Positions 47,223 to 58,851 of a stretch of DNA of 64,000 nucleotides are shown piece after piece. The notes beneath the pieces were generated by a model that was not told the origin of the DNA, made no database searches, and saw only the letters and a list, made by a program, of their open reading frames with translations. Numbering within the stretch: the stretch's first letter is position 1; each line of letters opens with the position of its first letter. Both the position numbers and the translations under genes were made by a program. Location: the NCBI RefSeq assembly GCF_018619475.1, contig NZ_JAHFZG010000001.1:62001-126000 (forward strand), in the 5' to 3' direction. Source of the stretch: Rhodomicrobium sp. Az07 (lineage in GTDB: Bacteria > Pseudomonadota > Alphaproteobacteria > Rhizobiales > Rhodomicrobiaceae).

Positions 47223-48035
47223 TCAGGAAGTCGTTTCGTCCGTCTTCGGATCGATGACCGCTGCCACGGCAGGCGCCGCGTTCGAAAGACCGGCGGTTCC
47301 GGCGCGGCCCGTGTAGGTCTTTACCGGGGCAGCTTCGCCGATCGGGCGGCGGCGGCGGCGGCGCGGCAGACGGTCCCCATCGGGCGCATCGCCATGAGCC
47401 TCTCCGTTCGCAACGCCATTGGCCGGCTGCGGAGCGCCTTCGATTTCGGCGCCGGCAGGCTGCGGAGGAAGGACGACAGGCTGTTGCAGGAACTGCGGAA
47501 AAGCGTTCTGCGGAATATAGGGCTGCGGCTGCTGATGCTGATTGTAAGAGGGGAGGCGTTCCGGCCGTTCGGCGCGCTCCGGTCGTTCAGCTCGTTCAAC
47601 GCGTTCGTGACGCTCTCCGCGTTCCGCGCGCTCAGGCCGTTGCGCTCGTTCGTTGCGCTCCGGCTGAAAGCTTTGCTGCGGGGCGAAATCGTCGCCTTCG
47701 CCATCGTCGTCGTCCGACTCGAATTCGCGGGCGTAAGCATCCTGTCCGCCGCCGAACCGTCCGCCATTGACAGGCTGCTCGCCGGGGTTCTGAGCCTGCG
47801 CCGCAAGGATGATGCGGTTGTAGTGCTCGGCATGCTGAAGATAGTTTTCGGCCGCGACGAAATCGCCTGAAGACATCGCGTCGCGTGCAAGCGATGTGTA
47901 TTTCTCGGCGATATGCATCGCTGTGCCACGGATCTTGACGTCGGGACCACTCGATTCGTAGTTCCGGCTCACGGAATTCTGTGGCTTGCGGCCGCCGCGA
48001 TTACGGCCTCTGCGGCTTTGCTGTCCTTGCCTCAT
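47223..48035 (-). CDS. DUF4167-domain protein with Glu-Arg repeats
   Basis: A 270-residue alphaproteobacterial protein. The first 85 residues are the DUF4167 domain: a basic RRGRNRGGRKP start, then GPDVKIRGTAMHIAEKYTSLARDA and AENYLQHAEHYNRII. The rest is disordered: an acidic ESDDDDGEGDD stretch, a run of Arg-Pro-Glu and Glu-Arg units, a Gln/Pro-rich piece and an RRRRRR motif. It probably binds nucleic acid; the function is not established. AGGA precedes the ATG at 48035 at a short distance. It lies downstream of prmC in the same direction, a common neighbour order in this group. Confidence 0.9.
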   Translation of the reverse strand: MRQGQQSRRGRNRGGRKPQNSVSRNYESSGPDVKIRGTAMHIAEKYTSLARDAMSSGDFVAAENYLQHAEHYNRIILAAQAQNPGEQPVNGGRFGGGQDAYAREFESDDDDGEGDDFAPQQSFQPERNERAQRPERAERGERHERVERAERPERAERPERLPSYNQHQQPQPYIPQNAFPQFLQQPVVLPPQPAGAEIEGAPQPANGVANGEAHGDAPDGDRLPRRRRRRPIGEAAPVKTYTGRAGTAGLSNAAPAVAAVIDPKTDETTS

Positions 48036-48335
48036 GGGTCCTGTCTTGTCGAAGGTCACAAAAGCTCACCTCATGCAGACACGGCGCTTTGGGGAGCCGG
48101 TCAATGTCTGCAACAGTAAAAAACTCTCAGTCCAGCCTGCCTGTCAGTTCAAAGCAACGCTAACTTGAGAAGCAGATGTTTTATAGGCTCCGCACAGTAA
48201 GAAACGTGACCCGATGATACCGCCGATGCTTGAATCAGCACCCGGTCATAATATCAGTTTTTCGGTAGCCTACGTTCCTATGCCTCGTCGTGTTGCAACC
48301 GCTGCGGGTTTGACGAAGCCGCCTCTGCAAAGACC
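48036..48335. other. Non-coding stretch between prmC and the DUF4167 gene
   Basis: About 300 bases without a credible gene. The region probably carries the DUF4167 promoter on the minus strand (AT-rich near 48170-48190). I see no strong hairpin or tRNA. The short open frames that start at 47913 to 47986 on the plus strand only run out of the DUF4167 gene antisense. Confidence 0.45.
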
Positions 48336-49283
48336 CTATCCCGATCCAATCGGATTTCCAACCTTTTTTTTGCCGCGTCCCCCGTCCCCACCTGACTGTC
48401 TCACTCCTGCAACGGCACGCTCGATACCCGCCAGATCGGGGAAAATTTCCGTTTGGAATCCTGCGTCAAGCTCCGTCAGCATGTCTCGCACCAATCGAGC
48501 CTGACGATGGCCCGTCTCGAAAATCAGGAGCCCTGACACACGCAAAAGGCGCGAAGCTTGCGGCACTATATCCCGGTATGCCTTAAGCCCGTCTTTTCCC
48601 CCGTCCAGCGCAAGCAGTGGGTCGAAATCCCGCACCTCCGGGCACAACCCGGCAATGTCGCCGGTTTCAATATAGGGAGGATTACACGTAATGATGTCAA
48701 AAGTTGCATCGGCAAGGGCGTCGCCCCAGTCTCCACATAGGAAAAAGGCACGAGAGTCGAGCCCAATCCGCGCGAAATTTTGCCGTGCCGTTCGAAGCGC
48801 GCCCTCGCTGCGGTCGACGCCGACGCCGCTCGCATTCGGCAATTCGGAAAGGAGCCCGGCAAGGATGCACCCGGTCCCGGTCCCGAGGTCGAGGATGCGA
48901 AGCGGTGCGCCCGCGAGATCATGCTTGCGGCACCACGCCAACGTCGCTTCGACGAGAACTTCCGTATCCGGACGAGGGTCGAGCGTGTCCGCCGAGAGGC
49001 CAAACGGCATGCCCCAGAATTCGCGCGCGCCCACGATGCGGGAAACCGGCTCCCCCGCGAATCGTCGCCGAGCCGCTTCGACCGCGCGATCCAGCACCTC
49101 GGGCGGCAGCGCCGCGTCGCGCTTCGTGACAGTCTCTTCGGGCGAGAAGCCTGCTGCATAAGCTGCGAGAAGCCGCGCGTCGAGTGCCGCCGACTCGATC
49201 CCGGCTTGCAGGAACCGCTCGGCGAGATAGCGCACCAATTCGGCGAACGAGGTCATCCGCGCTCCGATGCGCGCTTCAGGCAT
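48336..49283 (-). CDS. prmC: PrmC release-factor glutamine methyltransferase
   Basis: A 315-residue SAM-dependent enzyme that methylates the glutamine of the GGQ motif of release factors. It has the helical amino-terminal domain, motif I in [16 protein letters not shown], and the family's NPPY in [12 protein letters not shown]. The start overlaps the prfA stop by a few bases, so methylase and substrate are co-translated; an ATG at 49256 is an alternative start. Beyond LAGIERAV the carboxy end is an odd Gly/Lys tail ([12 protein letters not shown]) coded partly by a run of eight A, longer than usual. Confidence 0.95.
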   Translation of the reverse strand: MPEARIGARMTSFAELVRYLAERFLQAGIESAALDARLLAAYAAGFSPEETVTKRDAALPPEVLDRAVEAARRRFAGEPVSRIVGAREFWGMPFGLSADTLDPRPDTEVLVEATLAWCRKHDLAGAPLRILDLGTGTGCILAGLLSELPNASGVGVDRSEGALRTARQNFARIGLDSRAFFLCGDWGDALADATFDIITCNPPYIETGDIAGLCPEVRDFDPLLALDGGKDGLKAYRDIVPQASRLLRVSGLLIFETGHRQARLVRDMLTELDAGFQTEIFPDLAGIERAVAGVRQSGGDGGRGKKKVGNPIGSG

Positions 49284-50361
49284 GAGCCGAACTTTCCGCC
49301 GAAAGCTGACCAGCCTGGCGCTCCGTGATCAGCGCATCGATGATGGTGTCGAGCCCCTCGCCTTCCATGATCTGAGGCAGGTTATAGAGTGTCACATTGA
49401 CGCGATGATCGGTCACGCGCCCCTGCGGGAAATTGTAGGTACGTATGCGCTGCGAGCGGTCGCCGGAGCCGATCTGGTCCTTGCGTTCCGCCGCGCGGGC
49501 CTCGTCGGCGCGGGTGCGTTCCATGTCGAACAGTCGCGCGCGCAGCACCTGCATGGCGCGGGCGCGGTTCTGATGCTGGGATTTCTCGCTCGATGTCACG
49601 ATGATCCCGGTCGGAATATGGGTGATGCGAACCGCCGAGTCGGTTGTGTTCACGTGCTGCCCGCCCGCGCCGCTCGCCCGCATGGTGTCGATGCGGATGT
49701 CCTGCTCGCGAATCTCGATGTCGATATCCTCGGCTTCGGGAAGCACGGCCACCGTCGCTGCTGAGGTGTGGATGCGGCCCTGATTCTCCGTCTCGGGCAC
49801 GCGCTGCACGCGATGCACGCCGGACTCGAACTTCATCCGCGCGAACACGCCCTTGCCGCTGATGCTCGCCACGATTTCCTTGTAGCCGCCCGCGTCCGCG
49901 TCGCTGACCGAAAGCACGTTCACTTTCCAGCCCTTGAGGTCTGCATAGTGCTGGTACATGCGGAACAGGTCCGCCGCGAACAGCGCGGCTTCCTCGCCGC
50001 CGGTGCCCGCCCGAACTTCGAGGATGGCGCTTTTTTCGTCCGCGGCGTCCTTCGGGAGCATCATGATCTGAAGCTCGCGCTCCAGTTGCTCGACGCGCGG
50101 CTCGGCCGCCTCCAGTTCCTCGCGCGCAAGCTCCAGCATGTCCGGCTCGGAAGCCGGATCTTCGATCATCTGGCGCAGGCTGTCGCGCTCTTCTTCAGCG
50201 GCTTCGAGCGTCTTGATGGCCGCGACGAGCGGATCGAGGTCAGAAAATTCCTTCGAGAGCTTCTTGAACGTCTCCTGATCGCAGCCTTCCGAAAGCTGCG
50301 CCTGGATCGTTTCCCAACGGCCGACGAGCCGCTTCAGTTTGTCTTTCGGTATGGATGCCAT
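49276..50361 (-). CDS. prfA: Peptide chain release factor 1
   Basis: A 361-residue class I release factor for UAA and UAG. The peptidyl-hydrolysis motif GGQ lies in [11 protein letters not shown] near residue 240, and the codon-reading P-x-T motif is PET in [10 protein letters not shown]. The ATG at 50361 is chosen for AGGGA eight bases upstream; the frame is open to 50394. It is followed directly by prmC, its modifying enzyme, and preceded by ptsP on the same strand. Confidence 0.97.
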   Translation of the reverse strand: MASIPKDKLKRLVGRWETIQAQLSEGCDQETFKKLSKEFSDLDPLVAAIKTLEAAEEERDSLRQMIEDPASEPDMLELAREELEAAEPRVEQLERELQIMMLPKDAADEKSAILEVRAGTGGEEAALFAADLFRMYQHYADLKGWKVNVLSVSDADAGGYKEIVASISGKGVFARMKFESGVHRVQRVPETENQGRIHTSAATVAVLPEAEDIDIEIREQDIRIDTMRASGAGGQHVNTTDSAVRITHIPTGIIVTSSEKSQHQNRARAMQVLRARLFDMERTRADEARAAERKDQIGSGDRSQRIRTYNFPQGRVTDHRVNVTLYNLPQIMEGEGLDTIIDALITERQAGQLSAESSAHA

Positions 50362-50472
50362 GGATCGATCCCTGCTCATCGCGTCCGGCCCCACGACTGG
50401 CGCGACTGGATTTGTTATTGGCCTGATCGGCTGGTGCTCGCTTCACTGGGCGCTAGCAACCCATCCCGAGCA

Positions 50473-52725
50473 CTAGATATCAATGTTTTCCTTCCGCGCA
50501 AACTCGGTCAGTTCGCGCCGGATGGTGGGGCAGTTTTCGTCGATCAGACCGTTCAGCGCTTCGCCGAGCTTCTTCGTGTCGACGGAGAGCACCATGGCCT
50601 TGATGGGGCCGACCGATGCGGGCGCCATGGAAATGGAGCGGAAGCCGAGCCCCAGCAGCGCCATTGCATCGACGGGCCGCCCGGCCATCTCGCCGCACAG
50701 CGCGAAGTCGGTCTTGTGCGCAATGGCCTTTGTCGCGATCTCGCGCAGCACCTTGAGCGCGGATGGGTGCAGCGGATCGAACCTGCGGGCCACGCGGTCG
50801 TTTTCGCGATCCGCCGCGAACAGGAATTGCATGAGGTCGTTGCTGCCGACCGAGATGAAATCCGCCAGCGGAAGAATCTGGTCGAGCTGGTAAAGGAGGG
50901 CCGGAATTTCGACCATCACACCGACGCGCATCACCGACGGCAACTCGTGGCCGTGTTTCCTCGCGTGCTCGACTTCCTTGTCGATCAGCGCCCTTGCGCC
51001 GAGAAATTCGGACAAATCGGCGATGAACGGCAGCATGAGCGAAAGCTCGCGCCCCGCCGCCGCGCGCATCAGCGCGCGGGCCTGCGTGCGGAAAAGCGCG
51101 GGCCTGTCGAGCGACATGCGGATCGCGCGCCAGCCCAGCGCCGGATTTTCTTCCTTCACGCGTTTGAGATACGGCAATACCTTGTCGCCGCCCACGTCGA
51201 GCGAACGGAAGATCACACGACGGCCGCCCGCCATGTCGAGGATGCGGTTATAGGTCTTGCGCTGCTCCTCCATCTTCGGGAAGCGCGAGGCGACCATGAA
51301 CTGAAGCTCGGTTCGGTAGAGGCCGATGCCGTCCGCGCCGCTCTGATAGAGGTGGGGCAGATCGACCGTGAGCCCGGCATTCATGTTGAGCAGGATCCGC
51401 TCGCCGTCTTTCGTCATCGCCTGCACGTGGCGCAGCTTCGAGAAACGCGCCTGGCGCCGCGCGCGAAAGCGTGCCTTGTCGGCATAGGCGCGGATCAGTT
51501 CGAGCGAGGGGCGAACGTGGAATTGCCCGGTTGCAGCGTCGAGAATCGCCGGGTCGCCGTGGTCGGCGATCGACAGCACGTCCTGCACCTGCACGAGCAC
51601 CGCGAGGTTGAAAGAGCGCGCGACGATGGACACGTGCGAGGTCGCGCCGCCTTCCTCGATGACGAGGCCGCGCAGCTTGCGCGGATCGTAGCTCAGAAGC
51701 TCCGCCGCGCCCATGTTGCGGGCGACGAGGATGGCGTCGTTCGGCAGGCGCTCGACATGCGTCTCCTGCCCTTGCAGTGTGCGCAGCAAACGGGTCGACA
51801 GGTCGTCGATGTCGTGGCTGCGCTCGCGCCAGAAGTCATCGCCGATCTTCATGAGCTGCGTGCGCATGTTCTGCTGAACGCGCTCGACCGCTGCCTCGGC
51901 CGTGAGCCCGGCCATGACCGCATCGCGCATGCGCCGCGCCCAGCCCTTGTCGTTCGCCAGCATCTGCACGGCTTCAAGAACGGCCTTGTGCTCGCTGTCC
52001 TGCGGCGAGTCCTCGTGTTCGAGATGGCGCTTGATGTCGTCCTTCAGGCGTTCGAGCGCCTCTTCGAGTCGCTTCAGCTCCGCCGGGATGTTCTCCGCGA
52101 AGAATTTCAGCACCACGGGGCGCGGCTCGTGCAGCGCGATGTGGCCGAGCGCCAGACCGTCCGCGAGCGGCGTGCCCTTGATCGTAACCGACGTTTCGCG
52201 CCGCCCCGGCGAGTGGGAAACCGCGCCCGCGAAAGCGCCGGATCCGATGAGTTCCGCTAGCACCATGGCCGTCGTTTCAAGCGCCTCCACCTCTTCCGGC
52301 GTGTAGCGGCGCTCGATCTTGTTCTGCACGGTGAGCACGCCGATGGTGCGTCGCTCGCGCACGATCGGCACGCCGAGGAAGGAGTGATAGTTCTCTTCGC
52401 CTGTCTCAGGCTTGTAGGAGAAGGAAGGATGCTTTTGAGCATCGGGCAAATTGATCGGTTGTCCCCAATCGGCGATCAGACCGACGAGCCCTTCGCCCTT
52501 TTTCATGCGGAGTGCGTGAACGGCCTCCTTCTTCAGGCCTTCGGTGGCGAAAAGTTCGAGCGATTCATCCGGGAGCCGAACATAAATCGAGCTTACCTCG
52601 GCGATCATGTTCGAGGCTATGACCTTGACGATACTGTCCAGCTTGGCCTGTGGCTCTGGCGTACTCGCCATGATTGCCCGCAAGCTTCGGATCAGCACCC
52701 ATGGTGGACGTTGTGTCCAGGGCAT
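50473..52725 (-). CDS. ptsP: PtsP, enzyme I of the nitrogen phosphotransferase system
   Basis: A 750-residue phosphoenolpyruvate-protein phosphotransferase. It has an amino-terminal GAF domain (about residues 20-160, LDSIVKVIASNMIAEV onwards), the HPr-binding and phosphohistidine domain with active His near residue 363 in GGATSHVSIVA, and the PEP-binding barrel (GADGIGLYRTELQFM, SVGSNDLMQF, FALCGEMAG). It starts the EINtr-NPr-EIIANtr relay that couples nitrogen and carbon state to regulation. The early ATG at 52725 is kept because the segment PWVLIRSLRAIM is like the amino end of related proteins. Confidence 0.95.
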   Translation of the reverse strand: MPWTQRPPWVLIRSLRAIMASTPEPQAKLDSIVKVIASNMIAEVSSIYVRLPDESLELFATEGLKKEAVHALRMKKGEGLVGLIADWGQPINLPDAQKHPSFSYKPETGEENYHSFLGVPIVRERRTIGVLTVQNKIERRYTPEEVEALETTAMVLAELIGSGAFAGAVSHSPGRRETSVTIKGTPLADGLALGHIALHEPRPVVLKFFAENIPAELKRLEEALERLKDDIKRHLEHEDSPQDSEHKAVLEAVQMLANDKGWARRMRDAVMAGLTAEAAVERVQQNMRTQLMKIGDDFWRERSHDIDDLSTRLLRTLQGQETHVERLPNDAILVARNMGAAELLSYDPRKLRGLVIEEGGATSHVSIVARSFNLAVLVQVQDVLSIADHGDPAILDAATGQFHVRPSLELIRAYADKARFRARRQARFSKLRHVQAMTKDGERILLNMNAGLTVDLPHLYQSGADGIGLYRTELQFMVASRFPKMEEQRKTYNRILDMAGGRRVIFRSLDVGGDKVLPYLKRVKEENPALGWRAIRMSLDRPALFRTQARALMRAAAGRELSLMLPFIADLSEFLGARALIDKEVEHARKHGHELPSVMRVGVMVEIPALLYQLDQILPLADFISVGSNDLMQFLFAADRENDRVARRFDPLHPSALKVLREIATKAIAHKTDFALCGEMAGRPVDAMALLGLGFRSISMAPASVGPIKAMVLSVDTKKLGEALNGLIDENCPTIRRELTEFARKENIDI

Positions 52726-52805
52726 CTGCCTGGTTCCAATAACCTGTTAGGTTGCGAGGGAAAGGCACCCCTGCCACGGGCGCCCAGCTTCCGGTTCGTG
52801 TCGTC

Positions 52806-54062
52806 TCAGGTTCGGTCCAGACCGAACAAGCTATGCAGTGTGTTAACCGCCTCCGCGGTATGGCCCGCGCCGATGAGCACACTGATCTTGATCTCGGACG
52901 TCGAGATCGCCTGAATGTTGATGCCTTTTCCGGCGAGGGCCTGAAACATTTCGGCGGCCACGCCCGCATGGCTTCGCATACCCACGCCGATGACCGACAC
53001 CTTGACCATATCCGTATCGCCGCGAAGATCGCGGTAGCGGATCGTGTCGTGATTATCGCGCAGCACCTGAAGCGCGCGCGAAAGATCTGCCGCGGCGACT
53101 GTAAAGGTAAGGTCCGTCTTGCGACCGTCCTCGGAAATGTTCTGCACGATCATGTCGACGTTGATGTTCGCTTCCGACAACGGCATGAAGATGCTCGCGG
53201 CGACGCCCGGCTTATCCTCGATGCTCAACACCGTGACCTTTGCCTCGTCTTTCGCGTATGCAATACCGCTGACAACGTGATGTTCCAACATTTCCATTTC
53301 GTCGCAAACGAGCGTCCCGCACTTTTCGGATACTCCGGCGCGAGCGGGTTCGCATGATTCAGGGTTATCGAAGCTAGAACGAACTTGTACACGCACGCCT
53401 TGAGCCATTGCAAGCTCGACAGAGCGCGTCTGGAGCACTTTCGCGCCCAGAGAAGCCATTTCCAGCATCTCCTCATACGATATGCGTGGAAGCCTTCGAG
53501 CGGCCGGCACAATGCGGGGATCCGTTGTATACACGCCATCGACGTCGGTGTAGATGTCGCACCGCTCGGCCTTGAGGGCAGCCGCCAGCGCGACAGCGCT
53601 CGTGTCGGAACCGCCGCGCCCGAGGGTGGTTATCCGTCCGGAAGGGGCAATGCCCTGGAAGCCCGCGACGACCGCTACTTCTCCGCCCGAGACGCTGGCG
53701 AGCAGGTCGGCGGTTTCGACGCGGTCGATCCGGGCGACGCTGTGCGAGTCGTCCGTGACGAGCGGGATTTGCCAGCCTTGCCACGACCGCGCCTTGACAC
53801 CGATGGACTGGAGGATGATCGCCATCAAACCCGCTGTGACCTGCTCGCCCGACGACACGACGGCGTCGTACTCGCGCAGGTCGTACAGATCATGCGCTTG
53901 CTTGCACCACCCCACGAGCTGGTTCGTGTGGCCGGCCATGGCGGAAACCACGACGGCGACGCGATTGCCGGCATCGACCTCGCGCTTGACGTGAAGCGCG
54001 GAATTTCTGATGCGGGCGATGTCTGCGACGGAAGTTCCGCCAAATTTCATGACGAGCAGCAT
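52806..54062 (-). CDS. lysC: Aspartate kinase
   Basis: A 418-residue enzyme that phosphorylates aspartate, the first step to lysine, threonine, methionine and diaminopimelate. The kinase domain begins MKFGGTSVADIARI and includes LGRGGSDTSAVALAAALKA and YTTDPRIVPAARRL; two ACT domains fill the carboxy third (VTVLSIEDKPGVAASIF, VKVSVIGVGMRSHAGVA), where end products inhibit the enzyme. The length is that of single-function LysC. It is the first gene of the minus-strand block, divergent from ubiG. Confidence 0.97.
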   Translation of the reverse strand: MLLVMKFGGTSVADIARIRNSALHVKREVDAGNRVAVVVSAMAGHTNQLVGWCKQAHDLYDLREYDAVVSSGEQVTAGLMAIILQSIGVKARSWQGWQIPLVTDDSHSVARIDRVETADLLASVSGGEVAVVAGFQGIAPSGRITTLGRGGSDTSAVALAAALKAERCDIYTDVDGVYTTDPRIVPAARRLPRISYEEMLEMASLGAKVLQTRSVELAMAQGVRVQVRSSFDNPESCEPARAGVSEKCGTLVCDEMEMLEHHVVSGIAYAKDEAKVTVLSIEDKPGVAASIFMPLSEANINVDMIVQNISEDGRKTDLTFTVAAADLSRALQVLRDNHDTIRYRDLRGDTDMVKVSVIGVGMRSHAGVAAEMFQALAGKGINIQAISTSEIKISVLIGAGHTAEAVNTLHSLFGLDRT

Positions 54063-54146
54063 GGGACTGGCTATATGGTGCGAGAGTGAAGATAACGGTG
54101 CGACCGTATGCAGATTTCGCGCCGCAGGAGATCAGGAACGCCATTG

Positions 54147-54905
54147 ATGGGGATTGAGGCAGAAACACGGCAAAGTCCGTCTCTGGACGAGACTGAGTTG
54201 AGGCACTTCGAAAGTCTCGCGAAAGAGTGGTGGGACGAACGCGGCAAATTCAGCGGTTTGCATGCCTTCAATCCTGCGCGGCTCGCATTTATCGTGGCGG
54301 AAGTCAAGCGCTGGCGAAAGGGCCAGATCAACGAATTCCGCCCGCTTCAGGGTCTTGACGTTGTCGACATTGGCTGCGGCGGCGGAATCCTTTCGGAGCC
54401 GCTGGCCCGGCTGGGCGGCACTGTAACAGGAATCGATCCCGTCGAGGAGTCTGTCGGCGTCGCCCGTGCCCACGCGGCGAAGCTCGGCGTGCCGGTCAAC
54501 TATCGTAACGTAACCGCCGAGGATCTGGCGCGCGAGGGGCTGACATTCGATGTCGTCGTCGCGTCGGAAGTTATCGAGCACGTCGCCGACCCGCAATCCT
54601 TCCTGAAGACGTGCCGCAGCCTCGCCCGACCCGGCGGGCTCATCGTGCTGTCCACACTGAACCGGACGTCGAAGTCCTACGGGCTCGCCGTCTTCGCCGC
54701 CGAGCGCATCCTTGGCCTGGTGCCTCCCGGCACGCACGACTGGAAGAAGTTCATCAAGCCGGACGAACTCGCGGGCGCGCTCTCGGATGCAGGCTTCGCC
54801 CCCGCGCGACGCGCCGGGATGATCTACAAGCCGCTCTCCGGCTCGTGGACGCTGTCCGACGACGACCTGTCGATCAACTATATCATGTCCGGCGAGGCTG
54901 TTTGA
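54147..54905 (+). CDS. ubiG: UbiG ubiquinone O-methyltransferase
   Basis: A 252-residue SAM-dependent methyltransferase that performs both O-methylations of ubiquinone synthesis. It has the family start HFESLAKEWWDERGKFSGLH, SAM motif I in VVDIGCGGGILSEPLARLG, and the later segments STLNRTSKSYGLAVFAAE and PPGTHDWKKFIKPDEL. ATG at 54147 with AGGAACG nine bases before it is preferred over one at 54108. The stop overlaps the TTG start of the acetyltransferase gene. Confidence 0.95.
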   Translation: MGIEAETRQSPSLDETELRHFESLAKEWWDERGKFSGLHAFNPARLAFIVAEVKRWRKGQINEFRPLQGLDVVDIGCGGGILSEPLARLGGTVTGIDPVEESVGVARAHAAKLGVPVNYRNVTAEDLAREGLTFDVVVASEVIEHVADPQSFLKTCRSLARPGGLIVLSTLNRTSKSYGLAVFAAERILGLVPPGTHDWKKFIKPDELAGALSDAGFAPARRAGMIYKPLSGSWTLSDDDLSINYIMSGEAV

Positions 54906-55372
54906 CGCTTCCCTGCCGCATCCGCGCGCCCGGCCCCGGCGACGAGGCCGGATGGCGCAAGCTTTGGCAGGACTATCTCGCTTTCTACGGCGTCACGGCG
55001 CCGCCCGAAGTGGCCGACGCGCTCTGGCGACGCATCCTTGAGCCACACGAACCGGTGCATGCGCTCGTCGCGGAAGCGCGGCAAGGCTTCTTCGGCGCGG
55101 GCCGACTCGTCGGCTTCGCGAACTATGTGCTGCATCCGCAGACGCTCGGGCCGCAACCCGTCTGCTACATGGAAGACCTGTTCGTGGTAGACGACGCGCG
55201 CGGGCAAGGTGTAGGCCGCGCGATCATCGAGACGCTGATGGACAAGGGCCGCGTGGAGGGCTGGCCGCGCATAACGTGGCACACGCACGAGGCGAACGAA
55301 GCCGCCCGCGCGCTTTACGAGAAGATCGTGCCGAGCGATCCGTTCATCCGCTACAAGGTAAAGCTCAAGTAA
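54902..55372 (+). CDS. GNAT-family N-acetyltransferase
   Basis: A 156-residue acetyltransferase. The acetyl-CoA motif A is visible as VDDARGQGVGRAIIETLM near residue 100, preceded by the YMEDLFV strand and followed by WHTHEANEAARALYEKI. The acceptor is unknown. The start is inferred as TTG at 54902, which overlaps the ubiG stop (TTGA); GAGG lies upstream at the right distance and no ATG or GTG is near. This tight overlap suggests that it is translated only after ubiG. Confidence 0.85.
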   Translation: MTLPCRIRAPGPGDEAGWRKLWQDYLAFYGVTAPPEVADALWRRILEPHEPVHALVAEARQGFFGAGRLVGFANYVLHPQTLGPQPVCYMEDLFVVDDARGQGVGRAIIETLMDKGRVEGWPRITWHTHEANEAARALYEKIVPSDPFIRYKVKLK

Positions 55373-55449
55373 ATCCGTGCGAGCAGGCCATCGCTATTCG
55401 AACTACAATACAGAAACCGGTTTCTGCTAAAGCTGATTTGAATTGACCG

Positions 55450-55896
55450 ATGGAGACGATCTTGATCCGGGTCCGGTTCTTCAGCGTGGTACTGGCGCTT
55501 CCGGCGGTGCTCTTTTTTGGCGCCATCCTGATGGCATACGGGTCTGTGATCGATTTTCTGACGCTATTCTTCCTGCTCTGGATGGCAGCTCTCATCCAGG
55601 TTGTCTTCCTCTTCGCCTTCCGCTGCCCGCGCTGCGGCGTCTCGGCTTACGCGATGCATGCCGAACACGGTGTCCGGGCGGCGCTGCCCGTGCCGAACCG
55701 CGTTTGCGTCAATTGCGGATATGACTTCATCAGGGGTGACGCCAACGCCACAGACGCGCCTGCCGGGGAACCTGCCGTTGGGACGGCAGGCAGCCCGGCC
55801 AGCGCGGACTGGCGATTCCTTAGGTCGGAGAAGCGTACCGCCCTTCGCCACGATGAGCGGCCCAGAGTTTCAGGCGCGCGCCGCGGCTTTCGTTAG
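55450..55896 (+). CDS. Small membrane protein with a zinc ribbon
   Basis: A 148-residue protein with two transmembrane segments near residues 10-30 and 35-57. Just after the second lies a four-cysteine ribbon: CPRCG and, about 30 residues on, CVNCGYDF. The carboxy third is Ala/Pro-rich and basic, without pattern. The topology puts the ribbon probably on the cytoplasmic side. The function is unknown; such proteins are common in alphaproteobacteria next to housekeeping genes. The start has only a weak ribosome binding site. Confidence 0.65.
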   Translation: METILIRVRFFSVVLALPAVLFFGAILMAYGSVIDFLTLFFLLWMAALIQVVFLFAFRCPRCGVSAYAMHAEHGVRAALPVPNRVCVNCGYDFIRGDANATDAPAGEPAVGTAGSPASADWRFLRSEKRTALRHDERPRVSGARRGFR

Positions 55897-55939
55897 ATCC
55901 CGTTCCGATCAGGTAGGGTCAAACCGATCGGATCCAGCT

Positions 55940-57985
<2,046 letters not shown>

Positions 57986-58175
57986 GTGCTTCGATCCTGT
58001 GTGCAATTATGCTATTGCGGGCGTGCCGTCAGCACGAGCCGCGACGAACGCCATGGTCGCCTCGGATTGCGCAATAAGCAAGCGCCGCGATGGATCGGCG
58101 GGCGGTTCCGCACCTGCGCGAATTGACGCCGAAGCCTTTGCAAAAGCGCCGCGCCGCGATTGACACGGTGCGCGG

Positions 58176-58715
58176 ATGATGGTTGCAAGCTTCAGGTTTT
58201 TTCACGAGTTTCAAGCCGCGAGTTTCCAGCCAATGAGTCACGAGTTCGACGCGAGCCTCATCCATCCCGAACCCGCCGCCGAAGCTTTGCCGCCGGACCT
58301 TCGCAACGCCGTCGAAAGCGCGAAGCGCATGCCGAGCGCGTTCGCCAACGCGAAGCTTCACGGCGAGAATGAACTGCGGCGGCTTGTGCAGTCCTGCAAC
58401 CGCATCGCCTGGGGCGCGGTCCCGCCGGATCTCCGCGAGCCGAGCCGCGAGGAAGCCGAATCCCTCATCGCCGCGCTCGCCCCGGATGCGCGCGAAAAGC
58501 TCCTCGCCGAGGCAAAGCTCGCGGCCGAACAGCGCCGGTTCGTCGGCATCCTCCATGTCATCGAGCGCGAGGTCGCGGCACAAAAGGCGGCGGAGCAGGC
58601 CGACCATGTTCGCTATGAAGCGGAGCAGCGCGAAATCGCTGAGTTCGAAGCCTTCGACGCGGCGGGAAAGGCTGCCCGTTTCGAGGCCTGGCGCGCGGCA
58701 AGGCATGGCGGCTGA
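58176..58715 (+). CDS. Helical hypothetical protein
   Basis: A 179-residue protein that is mostly helical, rich in Ala and Glu, with the segments LPPDLRNAVESAKRMP, ELRRLVQSCNRIAWGAVP, and a coiled-coil-like carboxy half (AEQRRFVGILHVIEREVAAQ to EQREIAEFEAFDAAGK). No domain or signal is recognised. The start is uncertain: ATGATG at 58176 or ATG at 58233, neither with a strong ribosome binding site. Codon pattern favours this frame over the long antisense frame on the other strand. Confidence 0.55.
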   Translation: MMVASFRFFHEFQAASFQPMSHEFDASLIHPEPAAEALPPDLRNAVESAKRMPSAFANAKLHGENELRRLVQSCNRIAWGAVPPDLREPSREEAESLIAALAPDAREKLLAEAKLAAEQRRFVGILHVIEREVAAQKAAEQADHVRYEAEQREIAEFEAFDAAGKAARFEAWRAARHGG

Positions 58716-58851
58716 GAAAAAGGCTCGCCGGGCGCTTGCCCGAAGCTTTAAACCAACAACTTTCCCGTGAGCGCGGTCGGCGCGGCTTGCCAAATCGGTT
58801 CACCCGCGCGAAACAGGATTGGCAGGAATCGCGACGGGGAACGGAACGGCC

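Noticed and set aside
49768-52260. 830-codon plus-strand frame opposite prfA and ptsP
   Set aside because: Spans two well-identified genes on the minus strand; antisense artefact.
55765-55800. Hairpin CTGCCGT/ACGGCAG as a terminator
   Set aside because: It lies inside the 55450-55896 coding region and has no T tract.
58029-58793. 254-codon minus-strand frame opposite the helical hypothetical protein
   Set aside because: Leu/Arg-rich antisense composition; the plus frame has the more protein-like helical pattern.
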